A DNA stretch of 64,000 nt, taken from NCBI GenBank assembly GCA_036245805.1, contig BTRK01000006.1:54367257-54431256 (forward strand), read 5' to 3'. The notes below the pieces were generated by a model. The model was not told the DNA's origin. It did not search any database and worked only from the letters and a program-made list of their open reading frames with translations. A program made the position numbers and the translations under genes. Shown here one piece after another: positions 37,819 through 49,002 of the stretch; positions within the stretch are counted from its first letter, which is position 1; every line of letters begins with the position of its first letter. Origin of the DNA: Pristionchus mayeri (Eukaryota > Nematoda > Chromadorea > Rhabditida > Neodiplogasteridae).

Positions 37819-39081
37819 TTAGGTTGAGTCATAAGTTTTTTCCAATTTTGGAGGTGCAATTCAAAGTCACCTAAAAAGCGCTCTTAATATCCTATCAGTA
37901 CAGATCCGTAGGATAATGTAGGGGTATAGTTCACCCTTATAATCATATGTTCGAATTGTGCCGTGCTTTTAAATCATTGAAGTAATCAATCGTTAACCAC
38001 GATCGAATTTTTTACGAAAATTTTGAAAGAGTTGGGCTCGCTGTTTCTTTGAAGGGAAAATAGGCTGGATATCTTCACATACATTATTGAGAAGCCCCTT
38101 GAAAGCTCTTTCAAAAAAATGGTTGAAAGTGGTGCTAGCTTACTGAATCCCAGGATTAGAGAATAGCAAATGAGCAATGTAGAAAAGAAATCACACTTGA
38201 GTTGGCAACTTTCTTACCTTTTTATGTTATAGTGACTGGCTTTTGTATAGGAGCGCTTTAAACTTACTTTATGGGGTAACTTTGCCATTCGTGAAATTTG
38301 GGACCTCGCGTCATCCCCTTTTCAAAAATGAGATTTATTGAAAAATCCGGATATTGACCTCACCGATCAAAATTTTGACTTTTAGTGGTTATTTTTGGAG
38401 TACAATTTCTGAATTCGCAGGAATCCCATGACTATGCGAAGCTAATGGGGGATAGTACGAGGGCAGCTGATGCTGATAAACACAAAAATGTGGGACCTCC
38501 ATCTATCATCTAATCAAGAAGCTTTGAAATACACTGATTTCGATGTGTAAATTTCATCATATAAGTGTTGATGACTGCAGCTTGTGATTGTAATGATGAC
38601 AGCCCACCATAAATCAAATATAATCCCCTCATGTAGGAAGCTTTACGATGAGATAGGTTTGATTTCGATAGGCCAGTGTGTGCGGATGCGCAGTAAACGA
38701 AACGCATTTTGGTCATGGCGAACTGAACACGACTCTGAAATTTGCACCTTATTTGAATAGGTCTTCTGTGCCAAATCCGAATCACATGTATTAATGTGAT
38801 GTACGTTCATCACACTTCACGATAGTGTTTATTATTTTGCCCAATCACGACTCACTGGAAAGATCTAATCTGAGAAAGTCGCAGCTACATTCGTAGCTGC
38901 GGATACTTTGGCTTCAAACTATGACCATTAGGCCCTCTCAAAAGGCCTGGACTAAAGTGCCCTAAAGAGAGCATCCATGCACTAATAATATGTAAATATC
39001 AAAATGATAATCAATTAGAACCAAAGATCAGAATATGCGAAACAAAAGTAAAAATTGGAAAAAACTTATGACTCAACCTGA
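37819..39081. mobile_element. Mariner-type MITE, copy 3 (1.26 kb)
   Basis: The left end TTAGGTTGAGTCATAAG and the inverted right end TCAGGTTGAGTCATAAG flank it, with TA at 37817-37818 and 39082-39083. Its excision rejoins GCATTA-TA-ATATGTC as seen inverted in the left family A arm. It has no transposase ORF. It shares its interior with 17790-18684. Confidence 0.85.
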
Positions 39082-39083
39082 TA

Positions 39084-39625
39084 ATATGTCACTTGCAAGC
39101 AAATTAAAAGATTTTGAAAAAAATACAATTTTTGACATTTTTTGAATTTTCCGATATTCACGCGAAAAAATGGAAACTAGATGCTCTAGCAAAGCTCGCT
39201 CTTATATTTTTATAAGACATATGACAACTAGCTCTTCAATATTCCGTCGTAAAATTCTGCTTTAGCGAGTGTTCAAAAAGTGAAATGATTTTTTTACACT
39301 TCAAAAAGCAGTTTTTTAATGACAACTTTTTTATTTTGCATCGTATGGTTTTGACTTCAACAGTAAAGTTGTTCGTCTTATCTTTGCGGTCATTTTAAGC
39401 CCCGGAACATCCCTGTAGCTTATCGGGGAGCTGTGATACGTTATAGCCGTTAACAAAACCGGAAAATACCTATTTGCCGGCTCTGGTACTAATTTACTAG
39501 TTCAATCGAATTTTCATGTCCAGGGTACCTACCAGCTATATTTTGGTTGTTATTGTACAAGTTTGAAAAAAATTGTTCGCGATGGGCCTGTTTTCGCTTC
39601 ATCGAGTCGTGATACATGTGATAAG
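39084..39625. repeat. Family A copy 3: outer right arm
   Basis: Inverted match to 34972-35480, including the CTCGCTCTTATATTTTTATAAG and GCCGGCTCTGGTAC words. Confidence 0.8.
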
Positions 39626-41227
39626 TGTATTGAACGGTGAATGATGAGACTGTACTTTTTTCCGGAACAAGAGTTTTGGAATATTTTTTTATATAACATG
39701 ATTTTCGTAACAATGTAAACTTCCCACCCATAACAATTCATTTAGAAACGTTCATTTCAGACTTGTTTCTTGGAATTTTCTGGAGCATTTCATCTCGTAA
39801 CTTTTTTTTCATTAAGCCATTCTCGCAGATGTTAGTCGCTGTGAGCAGTTGGTTTGGTCTATGAAAACATTTTTAAAAAACCTTCCGAAACACCACTTCA
39901 TGGCATACAATTAAGAAGCTCCACAAAAGAATTCAAAAAGGCATGAGAAAATTCAGGAAAAAAATTCCGAGATGAACATTTGTGAAAAATTAATTCCCAC
40001 TCTTCGAGATCCTACCCCTTTTTCCAAGATGCAAGTTCCATAATAGCTGTTACATAATAATTGATTCAGAATCATAAGTTCCGAAATTGAAATTACATAA
40101 TTCATTTTTTGAGATAAAACATTCGATAAAAATGACATCGGAACAGGACACCTATAAAATCAAATTTAGCTTTGTCAGAAATTTCCGATCTAGATGAAAA
40201 AAAGCTTTCTGGAACAATTGAGGGTTCTGGTGCGACTACTTCGCGATCCCGTTCCAAATACATCCTGCAAATTACGAAGTGAAAAGTAAGTGACTCATTA
40301 ACGACTATTTCCTTCCCATTTCCAATCTGCACTAATCTTCCTTTCTGCATTCTCCATAATATTGTACCCACTTCACACTCAATTCTCTTACTCACCCCAT
40401 CCCTCCCCTTTCCGCTCCCATCATTGTGGCTGGCAAACCATGGTAGCCGTTAAGTGATCACCAACAACTGGTCTGAGCAAGGGGGTAGAGACAATTAGAA
40501 ATGAGGAGGGTACGGAAAACGAAGACTCTATCTTTTCGCAAGCACTCTGCCAATTCTCGACAATTCTCGAGCTGAAATGATAAAACATTTGACACTATTT
40601 ACATATACTAATCAGATCTAACAAAATATGTGCTGAAACAATTAAAAAGTAGCACGATCGTATCAAAGACACTCAGGACGTTCGAATCAGCTGAGTACAT
40701 GTGTGTCTTCTGTTTTCGTCTTTGAGGGTGGAATGTGAAGCCATCAATTTCATATTCTTCTCGTAAATTCATTATTACAATTCCCTGGTCTGTCTCACTA
40801 TGGATGTGATCGTTCTCTGAACTCGATTTTGCAATCTGAATTTTCCTGATTTTCTTATAAATTCCACATAATAAAATGTGTTTCCCCCTCAAATTGCACT
40901 CACATCTTCCCCACAACTCGCTTTCTCAGCCCAGCCCTCCCCCCTTCTCCCCTTTCATCCTTGTGACTGGAAAACCATGGTAGCCGTTCAGTGACCACCA
41001 GTAATAGAGGAAGGGAGGTGAGACAATTGACTTGAAGAAAGAGTTGAGAAGGAAGAAACCCTATCTTTCCTCGAGCCCTCTAGACATGATCGGGCTCAAG
41101 CGATCAGACATCGCACATACTGGAAAAAAGAGATGATAATGCGAATAAGCAACAAGCAATAAAAACCCGTTCTCCGTGAGACTGCAGTGAACGGAGGTAT
41201 TATGGCACAACTCTGCCAAAATGGTCA
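39626..41227. other. Intergenic with one diverged direct duplication
   Basis: About 40385-40545 and 40915-41085 are related direct repeats sharing ACCATGGTAGCCGTT, AGTGA(T/C)CACCA and CTATCTTTCCTCGAGC-like text. The conserved dyad around CCATGGTAGCCGTT may mark a functional or mobile sequence. No ORF of note was seen. Confidence 0.45.
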
Positions 41228-43618
41228 CCCGGAGCTCATACTTTGGGAACATGCCCCTCGGACAAAGAACTTTTCAACCAGAAGCGTGACCCGAAATATC
41301 GATTTTTGATCTACCAAAATCGATTTTTCGATTTTCGATGACGTGGTATAGCGCATTCGAAAGAACATAAAAAGTTATGTCACAACATGACTGGAAAGCA
41401 GAATTCATCAACGTTGAGAATTCATCAACGTCAGAAAGAGCTCGACGAGTGAACTTTTTCATCACTTTTGGTAGATCATGGCATGAATGCACCGAAGCTA
41501 TGTTGTACATCTTATATTTTACATATATTGTGTAGTTTGTAATGCTGAATAAAGTGCACTCTTTATCGGAGCGGAATTGTATGCTATAATGAACGAAAAA
41601 CGCTCAACGATGATGCAATTCGAGACAAATTTTTACGAACTTGGGATTTCGATATCGTATTGTACAATAGCTCATTCGAAAAAGCATAAAAAGTACCAGA
41701 ATCTGCAAGGAAAGCATATCCATTAACGTTGACGTCATTTAGACCTGATCATTTGCAATTCCTCATGCGAAAAGTATATCGGCTATATAATTTTCACATT
41801 GCATTTTGGTGACTTGGGATATCGAAATTCGAATTCTACACATACGTCAGAAAATCCATAAATGTTTTCTTTTCGAAGACATGTTAAAATGCGATTTTTC
41901 TTTTGAAAATATTGGCTTGAAAAATTGCGAAAAAAATAAATAATGAAATGTTTTGCGAAATATATTTTCTGACTTATTTTCATGTGTAGAATTCGAATTC
42001 GAAATCCCAGGTCACCAAACTGTAATGTGGAAATGATATAGCCAATATACTTTTTGAATGAGTAATGAGGAATTTTAAATGATCAGGTTTAATGACGTCA
42101 ACATTGACGGATTCTGCTGTACTTGCATGTTCTGACATAACGTTTCATGCTCTTTCGAATGAACTATTGCACGATATCGAGATCGCAAGTTTGTAAAAAA
42201 TTGTTTCGAAGTGCGTCATCGTTGAGCGCGATTTTCGGTCTTATAGCGTAAAAAATCACTCCAAAAAAAGAGTTCAGTTTATTCAGCTAAAAAAAAACTA
42301 CACAATATCACGCCTCTCACGAGAGAATCGAGCTGACCATGGGAATAGAGGCCAAATCCTCAAATGAGTTCTATTCGGTTTTGGGCATCCTGAGGCATGT
42401 CTGACACTCCCCCAAAGTCTCATTGTGCACACTTCATTTTTGTGTGTACTACACTGGGTTGGATGATGACACCTCCTCCTTTAAGGGCGGTTTTCTCGGT
42501 TCTCCTGAACGATAGACGAAAATTGCACTCTGAGGGACCCCAACTCATTTTTTGAGCACTACAGATCTATATATTTCAATTTGTGTAAATATCAATTTGA
42601 ATAGCTCTACATTACGGCTCACTTTTCTCAAAAGTGTAGGCAAAAGCGCAGCTAAAATTTTCACTGTGCATGCAGTAGGTCAAGGGCTATCGAATGAGTG
42701 GTCTGCGCCCAAAATCCAGGAAGGTATGTGTGAGTTAGGTCGATTTTACTTTTCCGGATCGTTTGAACTAATTTTTCAACAGGAAACTTTCGTTCAAAAC
42801 AATCATTTTCCATCGCGCGAGCCGATTGGAGCGGTGTGAGAAGGAATCAAATAAAATTTCCTTTTGAAAAATTAGTTCAAACGATCTGGACAAGTAAAAT
42901 TGACCTCAGTCACATATACCTTCCTGTATTTTGTGCGCAGACCACTCATTCGATAGCCCTTGACCTAATTTGAGCTGCGCTTTTGCCTACACTTTTGAGA
43001 AAAGTGAGCCGTAATGTAGAGCTATTCAAATTGATATTTACACAAATTGAAATATATAGATCTGTAGTGCTCAAAAAATGAGTTGGGGTCACTCAGAGTG
43101 CAATTTTCGTCTATCGTTCAGGAGAACCGAGAAAACAGCCCTTAAAGGAGGAGGTGTCATCATCCAACCCAGTGTAGTACACTCCAAAATGACGTGTGCA
43201 CAATGAGACTTTGGGGGAGTGTCAGACATGCCTAAGGATACCCAAAACCGACTAGAACTCATTTGAGGATTTTCACTCTATTCCCAAGAATGTCGAATCT
43301 AGCTCGATTCTCTTGTGATAGGCGTGATATATGTAAAATCCGAGATGTACATCATATAGCGTCATGTTCATTCATCCCATGATCTACCAAAAGTGATGAA
43401 AAAGTCCATTCTTCGAGCTCTATCTGACGTCAACGTTGATGGATTATGGTTTCCATTTGGTTTTCTAACGCACCTTCTTTTGCTCTTTCGAATGCGCTAT
43501 ATCACTCCATCGAAATCTGAAATTTGAAAAATCGATTTCTGTAGACCAAAAATAGATATTTCGGGTCACGTTTCCGTTTGAAAAGTTCTTCGACCCGAGG
43601 GGTCATGTTCCCAAGGTA
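41228..43618. repeat. Family G palindromic nest
   Basis: The outer arms (about 41228-41510 and 43340-43618) are inverted: GGGAACATGCCCCTCGG and its relative, ATGATCTACCAAAAGTGATG, and ATTCGAAAGA. Inside lie a second, diverged palindrome of the same family (about 41545-42290; dyad words GAATTCGAATT near both sides of about 41915) and a family C copy. Short ORFs here are repeat artefacts. Confidence 0.7.
42305..43330. repeat. Family C palindromic element, copy 2
   Basis: It begins ATATCACGCCTCTCACGAG and ends with the complement GTGATAGGCGTGATAT. The centre is near 42830, with GTTTGAACTAATTTTTCAA and its inverse. The 95-residue ORF at 42552-42839 reads along one arm and is not a gene. Confidence 0.85.
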
Positions 43619-43631
43619 TGACGAATCCACT

Positions 43632-44095
43632 GTCCTGCGCAATCCACTGTCCTACAAGCGTCCATGGCACTCAACTGATAACGCGATGAACTTCAACCAG
43701 TGTGTGATGATAATTTCATGTTAATTAGGGTGGCAAGAACGGATCACGGGTCACCCTCATTAGATAGGATTACCCGCTTTTAACACCCAGACTCCTTTCT
43801 GACCCGTTTCTTGTGGGTAGAGGCGGCTCTCTCTCCCTCTCGCGCCCACTCCAAAGGAAGATGAAGACTGAGACAGTATGATAACGGGAGAGAGCTCAGA
43901 GAGATGAGCCTCTCTGCTCATTCTCTCTTTATCGCAGTCTTTCGGGCTTCGTATTCCCAGCTCAGTAATAGTACAGCGGTCACGTGATCGGAAGGTTGCG
44001 GGTTCGATTCTAGCCACTTTTTTTCGGACAGCTCTTTAAAATATTTGAATTCGCGCAATCCACTGTCCTACAAGCGTCCATGGTACTCAACTAAT
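43632..44095. repeat. Segment with tRNA-like relic between 40-bp direct repeats
   Basis: GCAATCCACTGTCCTACAAG, continuing into GCGTCCATGG, occurs at about 43656 and again at about 44056. The block between holds AGCTCAGTAATAGTACAGC (A-box/D-arm-like) and GGTTGCGGGTTCGATTC (B-box-like), ending in a T run at about 44018. The T-stem has a mismatch and no acceptor stem pairs, so I read it as a tRNA-derived relic or SINE and not a working tRNA. Confidence 0.4.
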
Positions 44096-44219
44096 CATAA
44101 CTCTATTGAGAGTAGAGATATTAATGTAATTTGTGGAGTCTTTGGTTGTTAAGAGGAGCTAGGTCATGATTATGAAAGGTTCCAAAGCAGAACTTTGCCT
44201 ATACTCCTCCTTTAATGCT

Positions 44220-44330
44220 ATTTATTCAAGTCTGAAATGTCTCTTTCCCTCTCTCTCTTCTCTCTTTTCACTCTCTTTCACTCTCTTTTCTCTTTTCTCT
44301 CTCTCTCCTCTATCTCCTATCCTCCAAGAA
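44220..44330. repeat. (CT)n-rich microsatellite
   Basis: Interrupted CTCTCT/TCTCTTTT tract upstream of the PAN-like gene. Confidence 0.8.
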
Positions 44331-44511
44331 GTGGGCAGCAGTTAGGGATCGCCGAGGAGGATGAGAAAACGCTCTCCACTTTACCTGCTCTTTTCAGTTA
44401 GAGTGGTGTCTCTAGGGGGCCATGAACCGATGTCTGATTGGCTAATTTTTTTGCCTCGGGTTTCACCACCCAACAAGGGATCATCACACTCTCATTATCG
44501 TCAGTCGTCAA

Positions 44512-46925
44512 ATGTCGACACTTCTTTCTCTTCTATCTGTGACTCTTGTCGAGGGAGTGGTAAGCTATCTACTTCTCACAATTTGAATATTCATTACATG
44601 TTCTACCTGCGTACATATAAGTATCTATGCATTTAGTGTTATCAACTGTCTGATATAACGCTAAAATTCCACTTTATCGTGTGCATCTTATCATTTGCAC
44701 GCACCAAATATTTTTTCTCAACATGATCACTTGTGATGATGACAATGTTGGAAAGATAACACCTGAAATACTCACTCAAACATAATTCTAAAATTCTTTC
44801 TAGAATCTCGAATCTCGGTGCTTCGATATCGGTACATGGAATAGCATCAGAGAACTTGTCGCAGACATCGTCGAAACTCCCGACATGACAACCTGCCTGG
44901 AATCATGCATAAATAATCCTCGAGTTTGAATTCTTTGCTTCGTCTGTTTTGGTAACTCATATTGATTATAGTAGAACGATTGTAACACGAGTTTTTGCAG
45001 TGCAAGGCAGTCGCCTTCTCGCAAGCGTCAACGTGCGCTCAGCTTGGAGAAAACACAAATTCAAACTTTCCTTGCCCAAGATCCGATTATCAGACTCTCT
45101 ACATTCGAAAGGAAGGATGTCTTCCGAGTTTGTACTGTTTGACCACCGAAATTAGGATCACGCCATTTACGCACTAGCTAAGCCTTCAAGGACATTGCGC
45201 AATACAAATATATCTGAATCATTTTTCAGTTACAGCTCCAGTATATTCAACTTCTCATCTTCCCACCATGACCACCAGCACGACTGGTAAGAGCGCTCCT
45301 TTTTGTGAGGTGTCGGAATAAGCTCTTTTTGTTTCTCGAGTAGATCTCACGAAAATACACAACATATCGAAAATTGGAGGTAGATGGGGTTTTTTGTTTT
45401 GGAGAAATATTTTTTTCGAAATTTCATGAAAAATTATTTTTTTGAATTTGCATAAACCAATAACATAGGTCGATTCGGCATGTCAACTTTGATCTAGAAC
45501 CAACTTACTAGCAAATTTAAATGCGATAGTTGTAAGTTATACTCAAATATGTTCGAAATACCTAACTTAATAAATTCAGTAATTAAATTAATTTATAATT
45601 TTTAGTTAATTGTTTTAAGGTCAATTAAAATGCATAAATCGATAGAGGGAGTCAAGGGGCATCAGATTCTGAAAAAAACTCCCCAGGCGCGCTTTTTTGC
45701 CTGTTCCCTCGGGGATGCGATAGGGATGCTTAGGCGAACGCACTGATATTTGGATTGTAAATTTTGTGGTCGGTCTTCTTGCAACCAATCCTACACAATC
45801 CAAATGACCGGAGCGTGATTATCGCGTTCCATGAAATATACGTTTTACAAAAAAATTAATCAATATTATCGTTGTTTCAATAGTTAGGTTACTCCACTCC
45901 TAATGAAACCATTACTGTAACACCCAGATATGTTGAGTTTCCGTATTCACTCCTACCGTACTCCAGTTTTCTGATGCAAACGGAAAATGCTGACCCGACC
46001 ATCGCTCCTCGGACTTGTTGGTTGGCCGTCGTTGTAAACCACGCCTTTTTCATATGTCCCCTGTGGGTTCAGAATATGAAAATGCTTGCTGGTTTCTGCT
46101 ACTGCAGTAAAATATGTAACTGTGCCTTTTTCGGGTTGTGTGCCCTTGGAGCTCATAGGACCCTCTCGTTTGGCCTTATCCCCTATGTATAAAGGCGTAG
46201 TGCGGTGCGTTTTTTTCCTCTGTCCGCCCTTTTCTGTGCAAGAGAATTATAAGAATTAATGCAAAACTCAACTATTCAGAGTGCGCAGTTCTCCCTCTGC
46301 CGGAATCGATCAACGCAGGCTACAGAATTAGAGGATCGGTGCAGGTACGTTTCTATTTCCAGTAACACATTTGTAGTATGCATGAATTGATGATTACTAC
46401 TAATTCAGGTCTATGGAAAATCGCCATGCGGATCTGAGCCCAACGCGGTGATCCAGTACGTCAAATTGCTTCTTCTTGATTGATTGGGGATTGCAGATAT
46501 TAGACCGTTCGAGTTATAATTAGACAAAAAATATCAAATAAAATTCAATTTCACTGTGGGGTTAGTTTTGAGATGAGGGTTTTGACATATTATTAATCAT
46601 AGATTTGCCGCTCAAGATTGCGTCAAGGCAACATCTAACATTTTTGAATATCATCCAGATATCATTGAAATTAAATGGACTCAATGCCTTATCAAATATA
46701 AATTTCCTCAGTATTGTTGGAGTTTTGCGGAATTTGATCTTATATTATAAATAAACAAAAATAGTGTTGAGTATCGATTCCAAATTTAGAGTCGACACCA
46801 GAACCGCAACTTTCAATTGGGCCCTCTTCCTCACTACCCTATCATGTACTGCTGACGGGTGGATGGCCGTGCGGGATACTAATGCTGTCATTGCCGAGGT
46901 AGCGGCGTGCGTCTGGAAGACTTAA
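44512..46925 (+). CDS. Spliced secreted protein with PAN/apple-like domain
   Basis: Exons read by hand: 44512-44559, 44804-44923, then 45001-45127 joined to 45230-45286, 46280-46344 and 46409-46447 or slightly beyond; a further frame at 46790-46925 ends in TAA over AATAAA. Exon 1 is a signal peptide (MSTLLSLLSVTLVEGV) with donor GTAAGC. Exons 2 and 3 give a PAN/apple pattern, TTCLESCINNPR joined to CKAVAFSQASTC, with eight cysteines by the natural TAG at 45177. Two outcomes are possible: a 114-residue protein stopping at that TAG, or splicing at 45127 into an S/T-rich linker (TAPVYSTSHLPTMTTSTTEC) and a nematode-type Cys module (YGKSPCGSEPNAVIQY; TLSCTADGW) reminiscent of C6/DUF281 domains. 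All phases agree through 46447; the link to the last exon is unresolved. It probably acts outside the cell. Confidence 0.55.
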
Positions 46926-48219
46926 TAAATGAACTAATTCAAAAAGCATTGTATCCTTAACAATGTTCCCAGCAGAGGGTCATGATAAAGCAGTTTCAAA
47001 GTTAGTTTGTGCTTCTTCCAATATAAACACAACAACAGAACATAAGTAATGCGACTTAAATGTAAAATATGACGATACAGTCGTTAAGAGACAATAAGTC
47101 TAGGTGGTGCGGTCTATAGATGGCCATCAATCCATATCTGGCTGCAAGTGAAGATAGCAGCAGTAAATCCAGAAGGTTACAGATCAATGACATCTCATAG
47201 TACGGTAACATTTTTTCGAAATACATTTTCTAGAGCACGTGTCATCCAAATCCCTAGTATATAGCTACTATTGATTGAGGGCATGGTGAAAAAGGTGGAG
47301 TGTTACTGTGATTTGGCTAAGTGTTAGGGTGATTTGGCTAATCCCCCCTGCTACATAGCTCTTTCTCACTGCCTATTTCTCTAGATACAGGATACTGAGA
47401 AAGTGGACGAGGGGGAATCTCCTCCGGAAGATGGGCTCGTCCTTTCTCTTCACCCAGATAATGGATATTGAGCAATTTGTAGAGAGGGGGTAGAACTCAC
47501 ACACGGATACCTTCATTCGGTGAAGAGTCGTTCTTCCCAAACCGCCAATGACCCTCCTATTGTCAGGAGGGATGAGTAGAGCGAGCGAAAAAAATTAGAC
47601 ACGGAGAAAACGCTTACTTGAAAGTTTAGCTCATGCGAGAGATCAATAAATATGACGAGGAGATTCCTGACTTTCTATGATAGACTGAACGGTCAAGGAG
47701 AGGCCGTAATAGTTATATTTACTGCAAGTTTCGCGTACTAAACTGGCCATCTTACGATATAGTTTTCCAAATTGTGCAATAACTGTTATGTAAAAAATCA
47801 GTATTTAGAAATTGCTGCTTATCCGATTAAGATATTCATGAATTCCTTCGTCTACCTACACCCATGCGACTACCCGTGATGGGTGACTACGTGATCCATA
47901 GTGCCTGATCAGTTGTAATCACATTCGCCTTGTTCTGAACTTATGACGTAATCTATCAGATTCGACATCAGGAACATCGAATCTCTTTAAAAAAATTGGT
48001 TCGCGTAGTTGATATGGGGAAAGCATACCTGCAATATCATTCCAATTTCTGCGAGCATTTCCCTACGCCTCTTCACGCAAGTTAGATTAATATGCTCCCT
48101 TTCGCCTTCATGGTAACCAATATGCGTTCGACTCTATTCTCAGATGGTACAGATTCGAGCAAATTCTATACAAAGAAAGTGTGCAAGCAAAGTAGGCATA
48201 ACGTAGACTCTTCCAGAAG
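46926..48219. other. Intergenic, nothing firm recognised
   Basis: No splice-bounded coding frame was supported. The region near 47815-47900 weakly resembles 33450-33540 in direct orientation. Confidence 0.3.
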
Positions 48220-48297
48220 ATGAGCGACGATAGGGAACGACGAGCAAACAGTGTGCTAGCTTTTTTTTTGAAAATCCCACCTCCACTGACTCTTTAT
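48220..48297 (+). pseudogene. Possible 5' exon of the SH3-like gene
   Basis: The ATG starts MSDDRERRANSVLAFFLKIP, a plausible cytoplasmic N-terminus. It runs into a family B end (CAGAGG at 48298). Membership of the same gene as 48573-53339 is inferred only from position and strand. Confidence 0.25.
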
Positions 48298-48572
48298 CAG
48301 AGGAATTCTGATAGAATTGAGATATTCCATGTAGTGTCTGTACAACGAAAAACTAACCTATACTGGAAATTTGTCCCTAGAGGTACTTTTTCACGTCTAT
48401 CACGAAATTCGACCTTAGTGAGCGATATCTTTGACCCCTGATTCCCGAAGCGCACCTCAACGGCGAGGTCGGTTTTTTAAACTTTTGAACGGCTCATCCG
48501 AACTCCTTAAATTTATGGTAATTCTGAAAGATCTCGACGAGAGGAGTATTTTTCCTGTTGAGAGTGAAAGGA
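48298..48572. repeat. Family B element fragment, one arm
   Basis: It starts CAGAGGAATTCTGATAG and carries the GAACGGCTCATCC and GATCTCGACGAG words, then stops without its partner arm. Codon-like sequence resumes directly after it. Confidence 0.7.
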
Positions 48573-49002
48573 CAATTAGGCTCTTTGGAGAATCAGATAC
48601 TCTTTGGATAACCAGAAATCTGATAGAAAGTAATAATTCATTGCAAGTTGGAAAAACGGGTTTTCTTCCATCCAATCAACGATCTACTACTGCCATAGTT
48701 GCCCAACACTGGCGGCGGATATGACAAGCACTTTGCACCCATGAAACCATATTCATGGTAAAAGTGACGCGAAATTTCGTGCTTCTAGCGTGCATTTTGA
48801 CGTTGTAACAATATAAAAAGTAGATTTGACCGGGATGGCACCACCCATACATCAAATGAACGATTCATGTAAAATGAAGTGGACCACGATGTTCAGCATG
48901 GAAAACTACCCCTAGAAACATGTTTTCGTGAGTTTGGTATTTTGGGCTGTTCCGGAGCCTTGTTGAATCTATCGCGGACCGCCTCATATATGTATGTATA
49001 TA

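Noticed and set aside
43950..44025. tRNA gene
   Set aside because: A- and B-box words and a T run are present, but the T-stem is mismatched and no acceptor stem pairs; kept only as a relic.
45953..46156. 67-residue minus-strand ORF in the PAN-gene intron
   Set aside because: It lies wholly in an intron with no splice sites, motif or coding bias to support it.
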